Below are positions 40,701-57,814 of a stretch of DNA of 64,000 bases, piece after piece. The notes beneath the pieces are model-generated. The model was not told the origin of the DNA and ran no database searches. It saw only the letters and a list, made by a program, of their open reading frames with translations. A program made the translations under genes and the position numbers. The stretch comes from Rhododendron vialii (taxonomy: Eukaryota > Streptophyta > Magnoliopsida > Ericales > Ericaceae). Each line of letters begins with the position of its first letter. Position 1 is the stretch's first letter. The stretch lies in the NCBI RefSeq assembly GCF_030253575.1, contig NC_080557.1, forward strand, positions 37,668,001 to 37,732,000, in the 5' to 3' direction.

Positions 40701-42168
40701 AGGTACAGAACCTGCTTCTTTCCCTGCTTCGGAAGGCCTAGTTGAGAGAGTACATCCTTGAGCTCCTTTATTCTGAAATACATCAATTTGTCCTGCAAGA
40801 CAGAAGGGACACCATCACCAATCCATTGCAACCAAAACGAAAGTACCAGGTCATATAGGTCATTAACCGTAAAACCAAGGTAAACAGCTAGAATGAGACC
40901 TGTGAAGCAATGAAGAGGCAATAACAGAAAAAGCCCCCCCCCCCCCCCCCCCCCCAATCAAAAAAAATGACAAAGCATCGATAGATTATATTACAATGAC
41001 TTCAAAAAGGCAAAACTCTGCAGTCATCTCGTGAATGTCTCTGGAAAAACTCTCAAACCAGAAATGCATTTGGGCTGGCGCCCGTGATGTAGCAGAAGAT
41101 TGCAACATGGTTTCAAATCACATTTCCTCCATCAAGAAAATACCATCCTTGGGCAGAAAGCCATCAAAGTTTCAAACCAAGCTCAGAAAAGTTATCTTGA
41201 AACGAATAGAAACAAATACCTATCCAACAAATTTAAGTAACTTGTTTTAGGAAGCGCTATTGGCCTCACACTGAAGTTGTATTTCTAACCTCCTCAAATT
41301 CATTACTTCCCATCTGAATAACCATTTTGGCACCCTAGAGAATCTCAAACTGCCTAAGCTATCGTTGTTGAATCTCCTTCTTGGTTTATCAAAGGATTCT
41401 GCCTCCAATATCTTCTTCTTAAAAACAGGGCACTTTTTGACATTAAGAGAAGCATCAACTAGGGTGCCTTCCTTTACTATTAGTCGTCCATAATCAAACA
41501 TTTCTCAACAGAACCATCACACAGATTGCAACCTTTGTGATTCATCCTGCGGGTAGGCGGAAATTGAGATAATTTGAACTAGCAACACATCCAACAAAAT
41601 GATAGATTAAATTACTTTCAGCAAACAAGAATGCAAAAATAAATATACTTATGAATCCCCAAAAAACGCTCTGTCAGCGCGTCAGCTTTCTAAGTACTTA
41701 AAAACCGTCAGAAACAAACATGAATGACTTATGCTCGGCATAAGAAACTACCATGCCCCTAAACGACAAATACAGTCATTTAAGAAACTAGCAGGCTGTA
41801 ACAAATTAAGTACGTTACGGGGAAGTAATTTAAGCACGGTTCTTTTTCGAATACATCCTGCGCACTTCCTATTTCGCCTCATCAATCCGAAATAACAAAC
41901 ATGCCCTCTCGTACATCGCTTCCCAAATAACTTTTCCACATATTAAAAAATCATGGCGCACAAGTGCAAAAAATGGAGTGAAAACCAGTTCCCTACTCGC
42001 AATGCTAAACAAAGTAACAAATACGTGCACAAGGACTGGTCTTTCAAGACCATTGCCAACGGCACACAAAGGAATACACTAAAATCACAACATTCAGAAT
42101 TAGATATATCCCGTAATAACGGGGAAGCGAGCCGATTAAGTTACCTTGGAACTGGATACCAAATCCAT
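19994..42168 (-). CDS. SIZ1: E3 SUMO-protein ligase SIZ1 (SAP-PHD-PINIT-SP-RING)
   Basis: Coding exons (-): 42145-42168, 40712-40792, 38704-38746, 37941-38013, 37592-37751, 35072-35205, 33457-33525, 32110-32197, 31810-31885, 29629-29702, 29290-29397, 28170-28331, 23222-23326, 23008-23088, 21750-22917, 19994-20133; 2586 nt, 861 aa (Arabidopsis about 884). SIZ1 joins SUMO to nuclear proteins in phosphate, cold, ABA and immune responses. Domains: SAP (about 8-49, [20 protein letters not shown]), PHD (about 112-170, CPCGSS...[14 protein letters not shown]), PINIT (about 171-310), SP-RING (about 363-412, [16 protein letters not shown]...[15 protein letters not shown]), an acidic SUMO-interacting motif [13 protein letters not shown] (about 590) and tail [11 protein letters not shown]. 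The start MDLVSSSK matches the family. Intron 13 (23089-23221) has a GC donor, AAG|GCAAGC. Large introns carry LINE, TRIM and MITE insertions. Confidence 0.96.
20550..20665 (+). mobile_element. LTR retroelement fragment with tRNA-Met primer-binding site
   Basis: TGGTATTAGAGC (20650-20661) is one change from the initiator-tRNA-Met primer-binding site TGGTATCAGAGC used by Copia and TRIM elements. It follows a TTTAACA end and an upstream TGTCCCACATCAG typical of such LTRs. No partner LTR was delimited. It lies in SIZ1 intron 15, antisense to the gene. Confidence 0.5.
20900..21290 (-). mobile_element. Degenerate LINE reverse-transcriptase fragment
   Basis: Minus-strand translation gives [18 protein letters not shown] followed by [18 protein letters not shown] and RDFLWGR, the pattern of the C-terminal part of plant LINE (L1-type) reverse transcriptases. 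It is incomplete, without the catalytic YADD region. It sits in SIZ1 intron 15 in the same orientation as the gene. Confidence 0.7.
23951..23988. repeat. (TG)n(AG)n microsatellite
   Basis: Compound dinucleotide run in SIZ1 intron 12: about nine TG units followed by about ten AG units. Confidence 0.95.
24755..25056. repeat. Direct repeat pair, about 70 bp, 230 bp apart
   Basis: The block containing AGTCCCAAAAGCTTAAGC and TATCAAGCTATCCAACA occurs at about 24755-24826 and 24987-25056. The spacing and motifs resemble the tail of a plant retroelement, but no primer-binding site or full LTR was delimited. It lies in SIZ1 intron 12. Confidence 0.6.
25371..25482. repeat. GA microsatellite with 18-bp spacer, three copies
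   Basis: Three (GA)n tracts are each followed by TTTAAATATCCACATGCGT-like spacers (the third reads CACGTGTG), giving a compound minisatellite in SIZ1 intron 12. The overlapping small ORFs here are artefacts of the repeat. Confidence 0.85.
25748..25920. repeat. Tandem duplication, about 100-bp unit
   Basis: ACGTTACATGCTTTCTGTA starts near 25751 and again near 25848. Both copies continue with GAGAA.GTGACA, TCTCA and TTCCCCACAGG.TGCT-type sequence, with diverged interior. Located in SIZ1 intron 12. Confidence 0.75.
26930..27184 (+). mobile_element. TRIM-like miniature LTR retroelement
   Basis: Two direct repeats of about 90-110 bp (about 26950-27038 and 27089-27180) share ACCAAAGTAATATAAAGTAT, GTGTGAGGGCAC-like and GTTGAGTTCTACC blocks. 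Directly after the first comes TGTATCAGAGCT (27040-27051), one change from the tRNA-Met primer-binding site, then about 40 bp of interior with no coding capacity. TCCCACATCGCCTGGG upstream is typical of plant TRIM LTRs. It is in SIZ1 intron 12. Confidence 0.7.
29171..29228. repeat. Short near-perfect hairpin
   Basis: Arms 29171-29194 and 29205-29228 pair with about two mismatches around a 10-nt loop. The right arm includes a CACGTG core. It lies in SIZ1 intron 11. It could be a decayed MITE or a foldback; no miRNA claim is made. Confidence 0.65.
31752..31793. repeat. (GA)n microsatellite
   Basis: Uninterrupted GA run of about 21 units in SIZ1 intron 9, ending less than 20 bp from the donor of exon 31810-31885 (the intron side of that exon on the gene strand). 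Length changes here could affect splicing. Confidence 0.95.
31938..32068. mobile_element. Stowaway MITE inside SIZ1 intron 8
   Basis: Ends CTCCCTCGATCCCATAA and TTATGGGGCGGAGGGAG are Stowaway-type inverted repeats flanked by TA (31936-31937, 32069-32070). The 131-bp element makes up more than half of the 224-bp intron 31886-32109. Confidence 0.9.
32524..32760 (-). mobile_element. Probable 5'-truncated LINE tail
   Basis: A T run followed by GGTAAAGAGGGATTTTATTACC, then a Gln/Lys-codon-poor A-rich body, resembles the reverse complement of plant LINE 3' ends. No target duplication was found and the right end is approximate. It lies in SIZ1 intron 7. Confidence 0.4.
33841..34679 (+). mobile_element. 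5'-truncated LINE with zf-RVT domain, antisense in SIZ1 intron 6
   Basis: The frame from about 33852 ([38 protein letters not shown]-x2-C...H-x4-[20 protein letters not shown]) is the zinc-binding reverse-transcriptase tail (zf-RVT) of a plant LINE. After a stop near 34395 the reading continues [11 protein letters not shown]...[12 protein letters not shown] (A)16-17 tail follows at 34654-34670. AACAAGCCAA flanks both sides (33842-33851 and 34669-34678), a target duplication. The N-terminal ORFs and most of the reverse transcriptase are absent. Confidence 0.85.
35935..36045. repeat. Tandem duplication, about 60-bp unit
   Basis: AGAATGCCT.TCCC.AAATGTTCCATGTAATTGTG appears twice, near 35943 and 35999, in SIZ1 intron 5. 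Confidence 0.8.
36275..36600. repeat. Degenerate tandem repeat, about 160-bp unit
   Basis: Two copies (about 36275-36430 and 36435-36600) share GAGCC(A/G)AGTGG, GATCAAGCTT/GTTCAAGCCAAGCTT, AACGAGCTTCAAAAA-ATGTTCAAGCTTAG and CAAGCTTTTAA blocks. Such AAGCTT-rich repeats are common plant non-coding transposon sequence. Located in SIZ1 intron 5. Confidence 0.6.
38720..38915. repeat. Direct duplication spanning the SIZ1 exon 3 acceptor
   Basis: TCTACAAGGTCCTGCAGAATTC occurs at about 38734-38755 (the start of exon 3 and its acceptor) and again near 38841-38862 inside intron 2, with related flanks (ACCAATCAGAAC / ACAAATCAGACC). The second copy is a decoy acceptor followed by a few exon bases. Confidence 0.75.
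39626..39865. mobile_element. Tourist-like MITE in SIZ1 intron 2
   Basis: Long inverted repeats of about 65-70 bp (39626-39690 and 39798-39865) begin GGTGGTGTTCCAAATGAATA / GGTGTTGTTCCAAATGAATA. They are flanked by TTA on both sides (39623-39625, 39866-39868), the PIF/Harbinger-type duplication. Total 240 bp, non-coding. Confidence 0.85.
40934..40955. repeat. Poly-C tract (22 nt)
   Basis: Uninterrupted C run in SIZ1 intron 1. The length may be inexact because sequencing of such runs is unreliable. Confidence 0.9.
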
Positions 42169-42802
42169 ATCCGACATCCAAAAGGTAAATCCTTGATTGC
42201 TCAGAGTTCTACAGCTCAATCACCAACAAATTGCAAGCAGAACCATCCACACCCAGTCCACGCTTGGCTCCGAACCACGATCGATCTAACAAAATGACGG
42301 CAAACAGAAACACACAGCCAATTCAATCCCCAATTAAGAAATGAAAAAAAAAAAAAAACAGCACAGAAATCAAAACGCGTTCAAATGAGAACGCCTCTAA
42401 TTCCCATAACCACACAGATACACGTTTATGTGCGTGTGGATTTAGTTCTTACTTCGGTGAATCGGGCGGCCGGAGGAGGATGAACGAGGGATTGATGAAT
42501 CTGGCGGCTGTGAGTTTTGCTCTTCTTTTTTCTTTTTTTTTGGTTTTGTTTTGTTAGTTTCGTGGCGAATCCTCCCGGATTGCGCGAAATTAATACGGAC
42601 TTGTCCTGAATTATCCAATCCGGTTCATTCTGGCAAACGAGTCCGGGTTCAGATTTCGTGTTGTCACGTTTTACATTATGTTTGCATTTTTTTTGGTGGG
42701 GTTGGTCTAACTTACTCGCAATCCGACCAATTTTATTCAGAGCTCGGTCAAAGACGTTTGTTCATGCTGAAACTATAAAATTTAAAAAAAAATTTGTTAT
42801 TA

Positions 42803-43598
42803 GGCCATCCATAGTGGTATAATCAAATGTCAATTATTTTTAAAATTAATAATGTTGTTGCAAAAGATCGCTCACAATGGTATAATCAAACTTAGCAACA
42901 TCCTTAGAAATAATCAAATTTTAGGCTTTGGATAATCAAAACTAGCAACCTTTTTCAATAATCAAAATTTGTGAACCCTACACCACATAAGTTAACTAAT
43001 TCCAAAATTTGTATACACACGTGTTTCAACTGGTATTTTCTTTTTCTCTTCTTCGCCTACTCTTTTTTTTTTTTGGTAAAAAAAATAAAATTGATGAATA
43101 AAAATTTTATGTAGCCAAGTTTCTTCGCCTACTCTATGTTTTCTTCACTTCACCCACAAATTATTTCTTTTTCTTTTTCTTCAGAAGTGAAACTCATATC
43201 TTTCGATCATCTACAATTCAACTCATCGTCGCCGGATTAAGGTGTTTCACTCTTTTTTCCTGTTTCATTTCCCCCCCCCCCCCCTTCCCCACACACACAC
43301 ACACACACACAAATTCATAATAGGAGGGAAGGAAGTCATCGATTTTTTTTCCCTAAAATCAAGAGAGGGAATCGATATATTTTAACCCATAAAAAACGTA
43401 AATGGAGGGAAATGAATGACGGAAAATGGAGGGAGATAGAGAGTGAAATTGTAGTGGACCCCATATTTTGGTTATGGACTAGAAATGACCATAGTGAAGC
43501 TTAATATTGTTAAGCTTAGAAACCTCTTAAGTGAATAATCAAAAGCTGATGTGTCAACTTTTGATTATCCTTTTTTGATTATACCACTGTGGATGGCC
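42803..43598 (+). mobile_element. PIF/Harbinger-like non-autonomous element, copy C
   Basis: Same family and orientation as the element at 13421. Starts GGCCATCCATAGTGG, ends CCACTGTGGATGGCC, flanked by TTA on both sides (42800-42802, 43599-43601). 796 bp; contains a C14/(CA)n tract (43271-43312) and no transposase. Confidence 0.88.
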
Positions 43599-44997
43599 TT
43601 ACAGTCTAGCTTTAAGAATCAGCTCTAAAACTAGTGAATTGTGTAAGGAGCAAATCCGCTAATAGAGAGGATTAACCCTCGGCTCACTTTTTCCTTAGGT
43701 ATGAGTCGTATGACTATGAAGGTAATCTAACGTGCGCAGATTGCCGCATTTTCTTTAACCTTTTTGACTGGATGAAATTTGAAGAGGAGTAAAAGTATGG
43801 CGGGGAAATTTTATTTTCGGAGATCATGCCATGTTCATTTCATTACTGTACTCAAAAAATATTTTTTAATTTAATCATTATTTTCATTTTTCTTTTTAAC
43901 TTTTCAATGATTATTATCATTTCTCACTCTATCTCTCTCTACTTTTTACCTCTCTCTCCAACCATTACTCTCATTTCTCTCTGAAATAATTACTCTCATT
44001 TCTCTCTCCACTCATTATCCAAAAATACTAATTAAATCACAAACCAAACAAAGCATTAATGTTAAACGTGATTTTTAGGCGGTGTTCTTTTGAACTTCAC
44101 TTAAATATGGAAATTGTCTTTATTTAATTTTTATTTTTCATTTGTTAGTTTTGCGCCAAATTTTTGTAGGTTATTAATTCGTTTTGACGAGAGGAATCAT
44201 AAATTTTTTATTTTCTTTACTTTTCTTTTCCTTTTAAATTATGGAGCTCCATGTTTCTGTCTGTAAATATGGAACTTGATTAAATTATATATTTCTCATT
44301 CAATGGATAGAAAAATTAGTTTTAGGCCTGCTTTGGCTTAATAAGCCACTTGGAATTTTTTTTTTTTACTTTGCTCAAATACTCTATATTTTTTGTTTCG
44401 TTTCAATTTTTTTGATAGATTATTACTTTATCGTAACGAGAGGAATCTAAAATTATATATATATATATATGTATATATTTACAACTATTTTTTTGATTAA
44501 AAAAAAACAAATCTAAACACACTAGCAGGTCATGTCCTCTACTCACCTGGTATGTTCCATTCAAAACCCATCATGCTAACAACAGGGGTTTCTTCACTTT
44601 CTTGCCACAATACAAGTAGCGTAAGCATCTCCGGCCCGCATCTATTATCTATTTGAGAGTATGGATGTGACATATCAAGGAAATAAGATTTTATAATTTA
44701 TACCCTCATATTTTTTAACTTTTATATTTTACGGGAATTTTTTGGAGCGATACATTTTGTTTTTTTTTTAGAGATTTGGTCCGGAAATTTCCTTTGGGTT
44801 CTCTATAATTAGAGGGCCAAAATATTTTTAGGTATCCAAATCTCTAAAAAGGACAATGGGTCCTCTAAAATTCTTCTCAAAGTACAAAGATTTAAAGAAA
44901 ATAAAGGATAAATTACTAATCTCCCGTCAATATGTTACATTCATACTCTTAAATAGAGAAATAGTGGTGGGTTGTTGGAGATGCTCTTTCAACAAAC

Positions 44998-45295
44998 ATG
45001 CTACTCACATAACAATTATGCACAGAATAGATTTCAGTGTGGGGTCCATTTGGGATCCCATACAAACGATCCGATCCTTTCATTAAATGCAAAATATTTT
45101 TTCAAGGGTTCTCATTAAAAATCAGCTCAATCCGATGCCTATTATTCAAGATAATAAATAGTCTGATGATTTGATCGAGCACATATAGGTATCGAATTTA
45201 ATGAACGGATTGGATCGTTTACGTAGGACCCAGAGTGGACCTACATCACAATCAACACATGATTTGTGCACAAAAAATTTGTATGAGTATCATTT
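44998..45295. mobile_element. MITE-like foldback element
   Basis: Inverted arms of about 90 bp: GATCCGATCCTTTCATTAAAT with GGGGTCCA on the left matches ATTTAATGAACGGATTGGATC and TGGACC on the right in reverse complement. Ends near GCTACTCA / GAGTATC. No clear target duplication was identified, so the superfamily is not assigned. Confidence 0.65.
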
Positions 45296-45534
45296 TTGCT
45301 TTTTAAAAGGGGTTAGATTCTCAAATAAGGACTTTTTTTGACTTTTAAGAAATTTTTTTTGTTTTGATCTTATTCATTTTTTTTTGCATATGTTAAATTT
45401 GCACTTTATTTTTTGATTTTCTGATTGATCTTGTCAAGACGGATAAAAAAATAAAAAATGATGACTTTTATCCTAATATTTTGAACAGCAAAATAACAAT
45501 AACTTTATAAAAAGGGATCATTTCCCTAACTATT

Positions 45535-45720
45535 TAGGTAACTTTTTTATTTTTTTTTACTTTTCTAATTTGTCTTTTCGAGACAAATTTCCCCAACTAC
45601 TTAGGTAAATTATTAATTTTTTACTTTTCTATTTTGGCTCTTCGAGACAAATTTCCCTAACTACTTAGGTAAATATATATTTTTTTACTTTTCTAATTTG
45701 GCTCTTTAAGACAAATTAAT
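45535..45720. repeat. Tandem repeat, about 70-bp unit, three copies
   Basis: Each unit contains CAAATTTCCC.AACTACTTAGGTAA followed by a T-rich stretch, ACTTTTCTA.TTTG.CT and TTCGAGA. It lies about 450 bp upstream of the CDKC start codon. Confidence 0.8.
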
Positions 45721-46145
45721 AATTCACAAAAGTTCGCCACAAGACTAACAAAAAGTGAAAAATAAATTAAATAAAGACAAAAAGTGCTATAAAAAAAAAA
45801 AAGCTTAGCGGAGCAGGGTGAGAGTTTGAATACCACAATAGATTAAGGGGAAAACTCATGCAAAGATAATAAGTTAGGGGGTTTAATGTAGTTGTCTCCA
45901 AAATATTCTCCCCGTCCCTGATACCGACAGTAAACTAGGTTGAGCTATTAAGCCTAGAAAAACACCGCATCGGCCGCTACCTCCTCCGCCGCTGCTGCGC
46001 CTAGTCAACTGCATATTGCTTGCTTCGTTCCGTAACAGCGCAGACGATCTACCACAATACAGTAAGGAAGAAGGAGAGAGAAGAAGAAAACAAACGACGA
46101 CAAAGAAAAAGAACAAGAGAAGGGCATAATTAGGTATTGGTAATT

Positions 46146-53664
<7,519 letters not shown>

Positions 53665-54079
53665 TGGAATCTGTACGCGAGTGTTTTTATTTTTATTTTT
53701 GACGATGAGGTTGATGGAGCAATAACGCAGCAACCACAAAAAATGAAAAGGAAAAAAAAAAAGGTTATTTAAGAGGAGGCTGTTAGGCATGTAAGCTATT
53801 ATCATAGGTGTGGAAGCTTGGTGTAGGCGAGAAAGATATATGAGCTGATGATTATCTGTGTGCAAGGTTGATCCTGATAAAGATTATTTGGCTTGCTGAT
53901 TTTGCATAATTCATATTCTTCTTCATTTGCTGTCTGAAGGCACCTTATAGTATGTACCTACCTTATTCATGGTTTGTAAGGATAATGGAACTGGGCCTTG
54001 TGACATAAATACTCATGTTCTTTTTTTAAATGAAATTGTTGCCACTGTGATTGACTTGCTTATGTAGGCTATGGCTGTT

Positions 54080-54406
54080 TTTTTTTTTTTTTTTTGGGGT
54101 AAATTAACCACTTTATAGAACAAACAAACAGAATATGCAGAGTTTTCGAAAACAAACTCTGAAATGGCTACCAACAAGGAGCTTTAACAAGAAAAGAAAA
54201 GAGAGCCAAAGCCTAAACACCGGCTAAAAGAAGACAACAGAATTCGACAAAACAACAACCAGCTAGGAACTAAAAATCCTAGAATTTAAGCCCCAGATAT
54301 CAACTAACAAACGGTTTCCATCAGTCCGCTTGAGGCCTCTCCAAGAGCATAGGCATGCCCGGACTTCATTAATAATGTGAGAGCCCAAGAGAGGAGCAGG
54401 AAGAGC
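54080..54406 (-). mobile_element. 5'-truncated LINE tail with target duplication
   Basis: The element starts (plus strand) with a T17 run, the reverse complement of a poly-A tail, and is flanked by the perfect 14-bp repeat AGGCTATGGCTGTT at 54066-54079 and 54407-54420. The minus-strand frame near the 5' break (about 54310-54400) reads INEVRACLCSWRGLKRTDGN, resembling a LINE C-terminus. Confidence 0.85.
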
Positions 54407-54634
54407 AGGCTATGGCTGTTGCCAAAGCATTTGAAGTACCGTTTTGCTAAGGAAAATAAGGAATTTTTTTTTTGAATTAAAAGTAATTTATTGTGAGAGA
54501 ATGACCTGTGTCATAAAGCGAAAAATAAGTACTTAAAAAATTAAGAAAATATCCTTTTACTCTCACTTGTTATGAAAATTACAAGCATCTGCAGGGGAGG
54601 ATAGTCATTTGAATCCATCCCCCACAACAGCTAC

Positions 54635-54815
54635 CACAACCAGTGTGCAGCACCGTGCTGCGCGCCTCTAAGCCATCGGATCATGCATCTGATGGCTCGG
54701 ATCTCATCTCAGTAATGAATGGCTTTCGATTGTTGATTGTCGAAATGAAATCTGAGCCGTCGGATACACGATCTGACGGCTTAAAAGTACACAATACGAT
54801 ATTGTGCATCTCGTT
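54635..54815. mobile_element. Palindromic MITE-like element
   Basis: Inverted arms of about 65 bp contain TCTAAGCCATCGGATCATG / ACGATCTGACGGCTTAAAA and GGCTC.GATCTCATCTC. Ends and target duplication were not resolved. Confidence 0.6.
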
Positions 54816-55600
54816 TCACAGCATCAACCCGAAGTCCCCTCCAATCCATCGCCCTCCCCGTTAGGGACAACCTTTGATTGGTAGAGATAAGGGATTAATA
54901 CTGTACTTGGGATATTCCTAAAATTACACGCATCATCTTTAATAACTAGTACTAGTACTTTGACTTCTTCACTTACGGAGGAAAGATGTAGTCTAGTGGA
55001 TCCTATGGGCCGCACACATGTAGCCTACCAAGGTGAGAAACCTTAGACCATATTTCCATAATTTACAATAATACTAGCTTATTTCTATTACAGTGTTAGT
55101 AGTTGACTTCTGGACAGCCCCTAGGATGGAGGGATTTCATGAGAAAAAGAAAGGAAATTGTTATGATTTTTTGTGAAATTCCGTATTTGAATAGAACGTT
55201 TTGGTGAGAAATGAAGAGAAAAGTAAAAATAACTAAAATATATTTTTATTGGCCCTTTCCATTTATCACTCAAATCTCACTATTTTTCACCAAAAATGAT
55301 AAAATTTGGTAAGAAAGGGCTCTCATTTCTTATTTATCCCCTTTTCACCACCATCCAAACGAGGGAAGATCTCATGTAGTGTAGTGCGACCCTGTGGGCA
55401 CATTTGTAACCAATGTGAACCTTGGGGCATGTTTCTATAATTTACCACAGACACATCCCAGACAAGGATAACGGGTGCGCAGTACGCACGCGGCGCAACC
55501 AATACAACTTCAAGGACCGCCATTAAACTCCACCGAAATTCCTAGAACCGTATTTTCCCCAAATACCAGTCCACGACGACGAGTCGACGACGACTCTCTC

Positions 55601-57814
55601 TCTCTCCTCTCTCGATATGGTTTCCTTTTCGCTCTCAGAAAACCACCGCCTCATGAATTGTACGTCCTCTTGACTCTCAATTTTGGCAGGTTTTAATCTC
55701 CACTTTCTTTGTTAGGGTTTTTCATCTGCACCTCTCATCTCCTTCTAATGGTTAGATTCCACTAATTTCTCACACACGTGTTTTTGCCCCTTCCAGTTTT
55801 CAGTCCTTTGGATACAGGTTTTCTTGCTAGTAATTCTTGCTATTGAACAACATCTTGAAGTGCCCTTTGGTTGACAATTAGGCGCAATTATGTTAGATTA
55901 GATTAGATATTTAATCTGCTGGAATTGAAACTAGATGTTTATTTACTCTGTTAAAATTGAAAGCTGATGTTATTTACTCCTTTGAATTGACCTTGGGATT
56001 TGGCCCAATGGTCGGGTAGCGCTCCTTTGGAGATTGAGGTCTAGGGTTCAACTCCTATGGATAGGAAGTTGACCCTCGTAGTAATCTAACAAATACAAAG
56101 GTACTACCATCCTCTCGTCTGGCCAAAAAAATAAAATTGAATTGCTCTTTTGTTTCTTTGGTTGACAATTATGTGCAATTGTGTTAGATTCTTAGTCTGC
56201 TGGAATTGAAACTGGATGTTTACTTACTCCTCTGAAATTGGAACCTGATGTTATTTTGATGTGCGAATAAATCCGTCTACTCGCATTGATTCGGGTTTCG
56301 TTTATGTTTGTGTATGGGGATAGTTTTCATTGAATTTGCATCCTTATCGGTTGCTTATTCCTATCTACTTTATGATGTTATGTCCATTAGCTTGTACATC
56401 AATTGCTCTTGTCTCCAGTGAATTTTGGTCATTAAATTACATACCAATAAAATGTTCATTAAATTGAATTATGGCTTCCTTTTTACTTGGCGCTTATATT
56501 GATTTTCCTTCGTTTTCTGGGAATTAATCGCATGAGAGATGCAATTTGATTGTTGTTTAACTTGTTTGGTTTTACCATTTTCTAGTTTTCTCTTATGGTG
56601 GAATTTTGTTTTGCTCTTTGGTATCCATATGTTCTGTGTATTGTATTTGGCCTTCTCCTTTTGAAATCTTACACAAGGCACGAAAACTTCTAGTTGGGAT
56701 TCATAGCGTATTGGATACCTGCTGATCAGGTAGTCTTGTGGATGCATGCCTGATACTTCTTAAATGCATTCACTTATAGGTTAAGACTCTCTTTGATTTC
56801 AGGAAGTTAAGATACTTTTTCGGATATTCTATAATCTAGGTCATGAATTCAAACTTTTATGAGAATGAGCATGACAATATTTTGATATAATAAAACAAAC
56901 ATTTGGTTACTTCTGGTGGAAGAATAAAATAGCAAGATTAACGTATATAGTTGTTGAACTTACGAATTAGAGGTTTCTAGATGTTGCAAAATATTTGTTT
57001 TTTTGTCTATTAATCCTGGCATTCGTCTCTACTATTTTAGATTTTTTTTTCTTTTCAGTGTATTCATGTCGTCGGGTCCAATGCTTCATAGCTTATCTCC
57101 CAAAAAACAAATCTGGAGCTAGTGCTTTTGAAACTTGCTTGCTGGCATTGGAGTGCTTGGTTATTGTAGGTATGATAACAAGATGGAAATCTAAGTTTTT
57201 TGTCCGGACAAGTTTTTTCGGGCGTTTGGAAAGAAGTTGTGCAACGCCCTTTTCTGAGGGACTTTTGTGATTGCCTTACTGTCATCAGTTAGGTATTTAA
57301 TGTTTTCCAATTTCAGCGTCTGTGCTTTAATAGTTAGTCATTTTGCCTTCAAGTTCTTAGGAGCATAGAGGCTATTATATACTCGGGAATGGGATTATTA
57401 TGTCCCCTCTCAGTTAAGATTAGTTATTTCTTGGTTCTGGTGATAGTTGATATGGTGATGTTACGTCTTCGTGGATACATATGGATTTTTATTTGCTTCT
57501 GTTTTATCTTCTTCATCTCTGTATGTTGAATACTTTTTCTCCGTTGACTTCCTTGCATGGTTCTAAGTGCCTTGATTTCCTGTTTAACCTGCAATTACTG
57601 CAATGTTTCCTGTGTGGATTTCTGTTGGATCTTTGGTGTTAGGTTTTTTGGCCTACAAAAGTAGCTGGCCACAACATTGAGTAATTTTCTTGGAGATTTT
57701 AATAATGTTTTGTAGTTTTTAGACCAGTTTTTTTCCCACCCCTTTTCTGCAGAATAGATCAGGTATTTGATCGTCAGATTTCAGATTGGGTTTAGAAGGT
57801 CTGAGTGGTAGAAA
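55601..57814 (+). other. 5' UTR and probable 5' UTR intron of the RING-H2 gene
   Basis: A candidate donor GCAG|GTTTTAATC near 55690 and an acceptor TTTTCTGCAG near 57751 would give a leader intron of about 2 kb. This is inference from splice motifs and the lack of coding sequence. Inside it are a SINE (55990-56136) and a diverged duplication (about 55869-55950 against 56159-56240). Confidence 0.4.
55990..56136 (+). mobile_element. tRNA-derived SINE
   Basis: A box TGGCCCAATGG (56001-56011), B box GGTTCAACTCC (about 56046-56056), an A-rich tail ending near 56136, and flanking 8-bp repeats TTGAATTG (55982-55989 and 56137-56144). It sits in the inferred leader intron of the RING-H2 gene. Confidence 0.8.

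Larger units (their letters stand above)
42169..46145. promoter_or_regulatory. Divergent intergenic region between SIZ1 and CDKC
   Basis: The two genes point away from each other, about 4 kb between start codons. SIZ1's 5' UTR and promoter should lie just right of 42168 (a TC-rich stretch at about 42520) and CDKC's just left of 46146. The middle holds a PIF/Harbinger-like element (42803-43598), a CT-rich stretch (about 43920-44010), a foldback element (about 44998-45295) and a triplicated AT-rich repeat (about 45530-45720). No gene is seen. Confidence 0.5.
53665..55600. other. CDKC 3' UTR and intergenic region to the RING-H2 gene
   Basis: The CDKC 3' UTR probably runs to about 54.0 kb. It is followed by a LINE tail (54080-54406), a palindromic MITE-like block (54635-54815), and AT-rich sequence leading to a CT-rich stretch (55590-55612) that probably marks the 5' end of the RING-H2 transcript. 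No further gene is seen. Confidence 0.5.
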
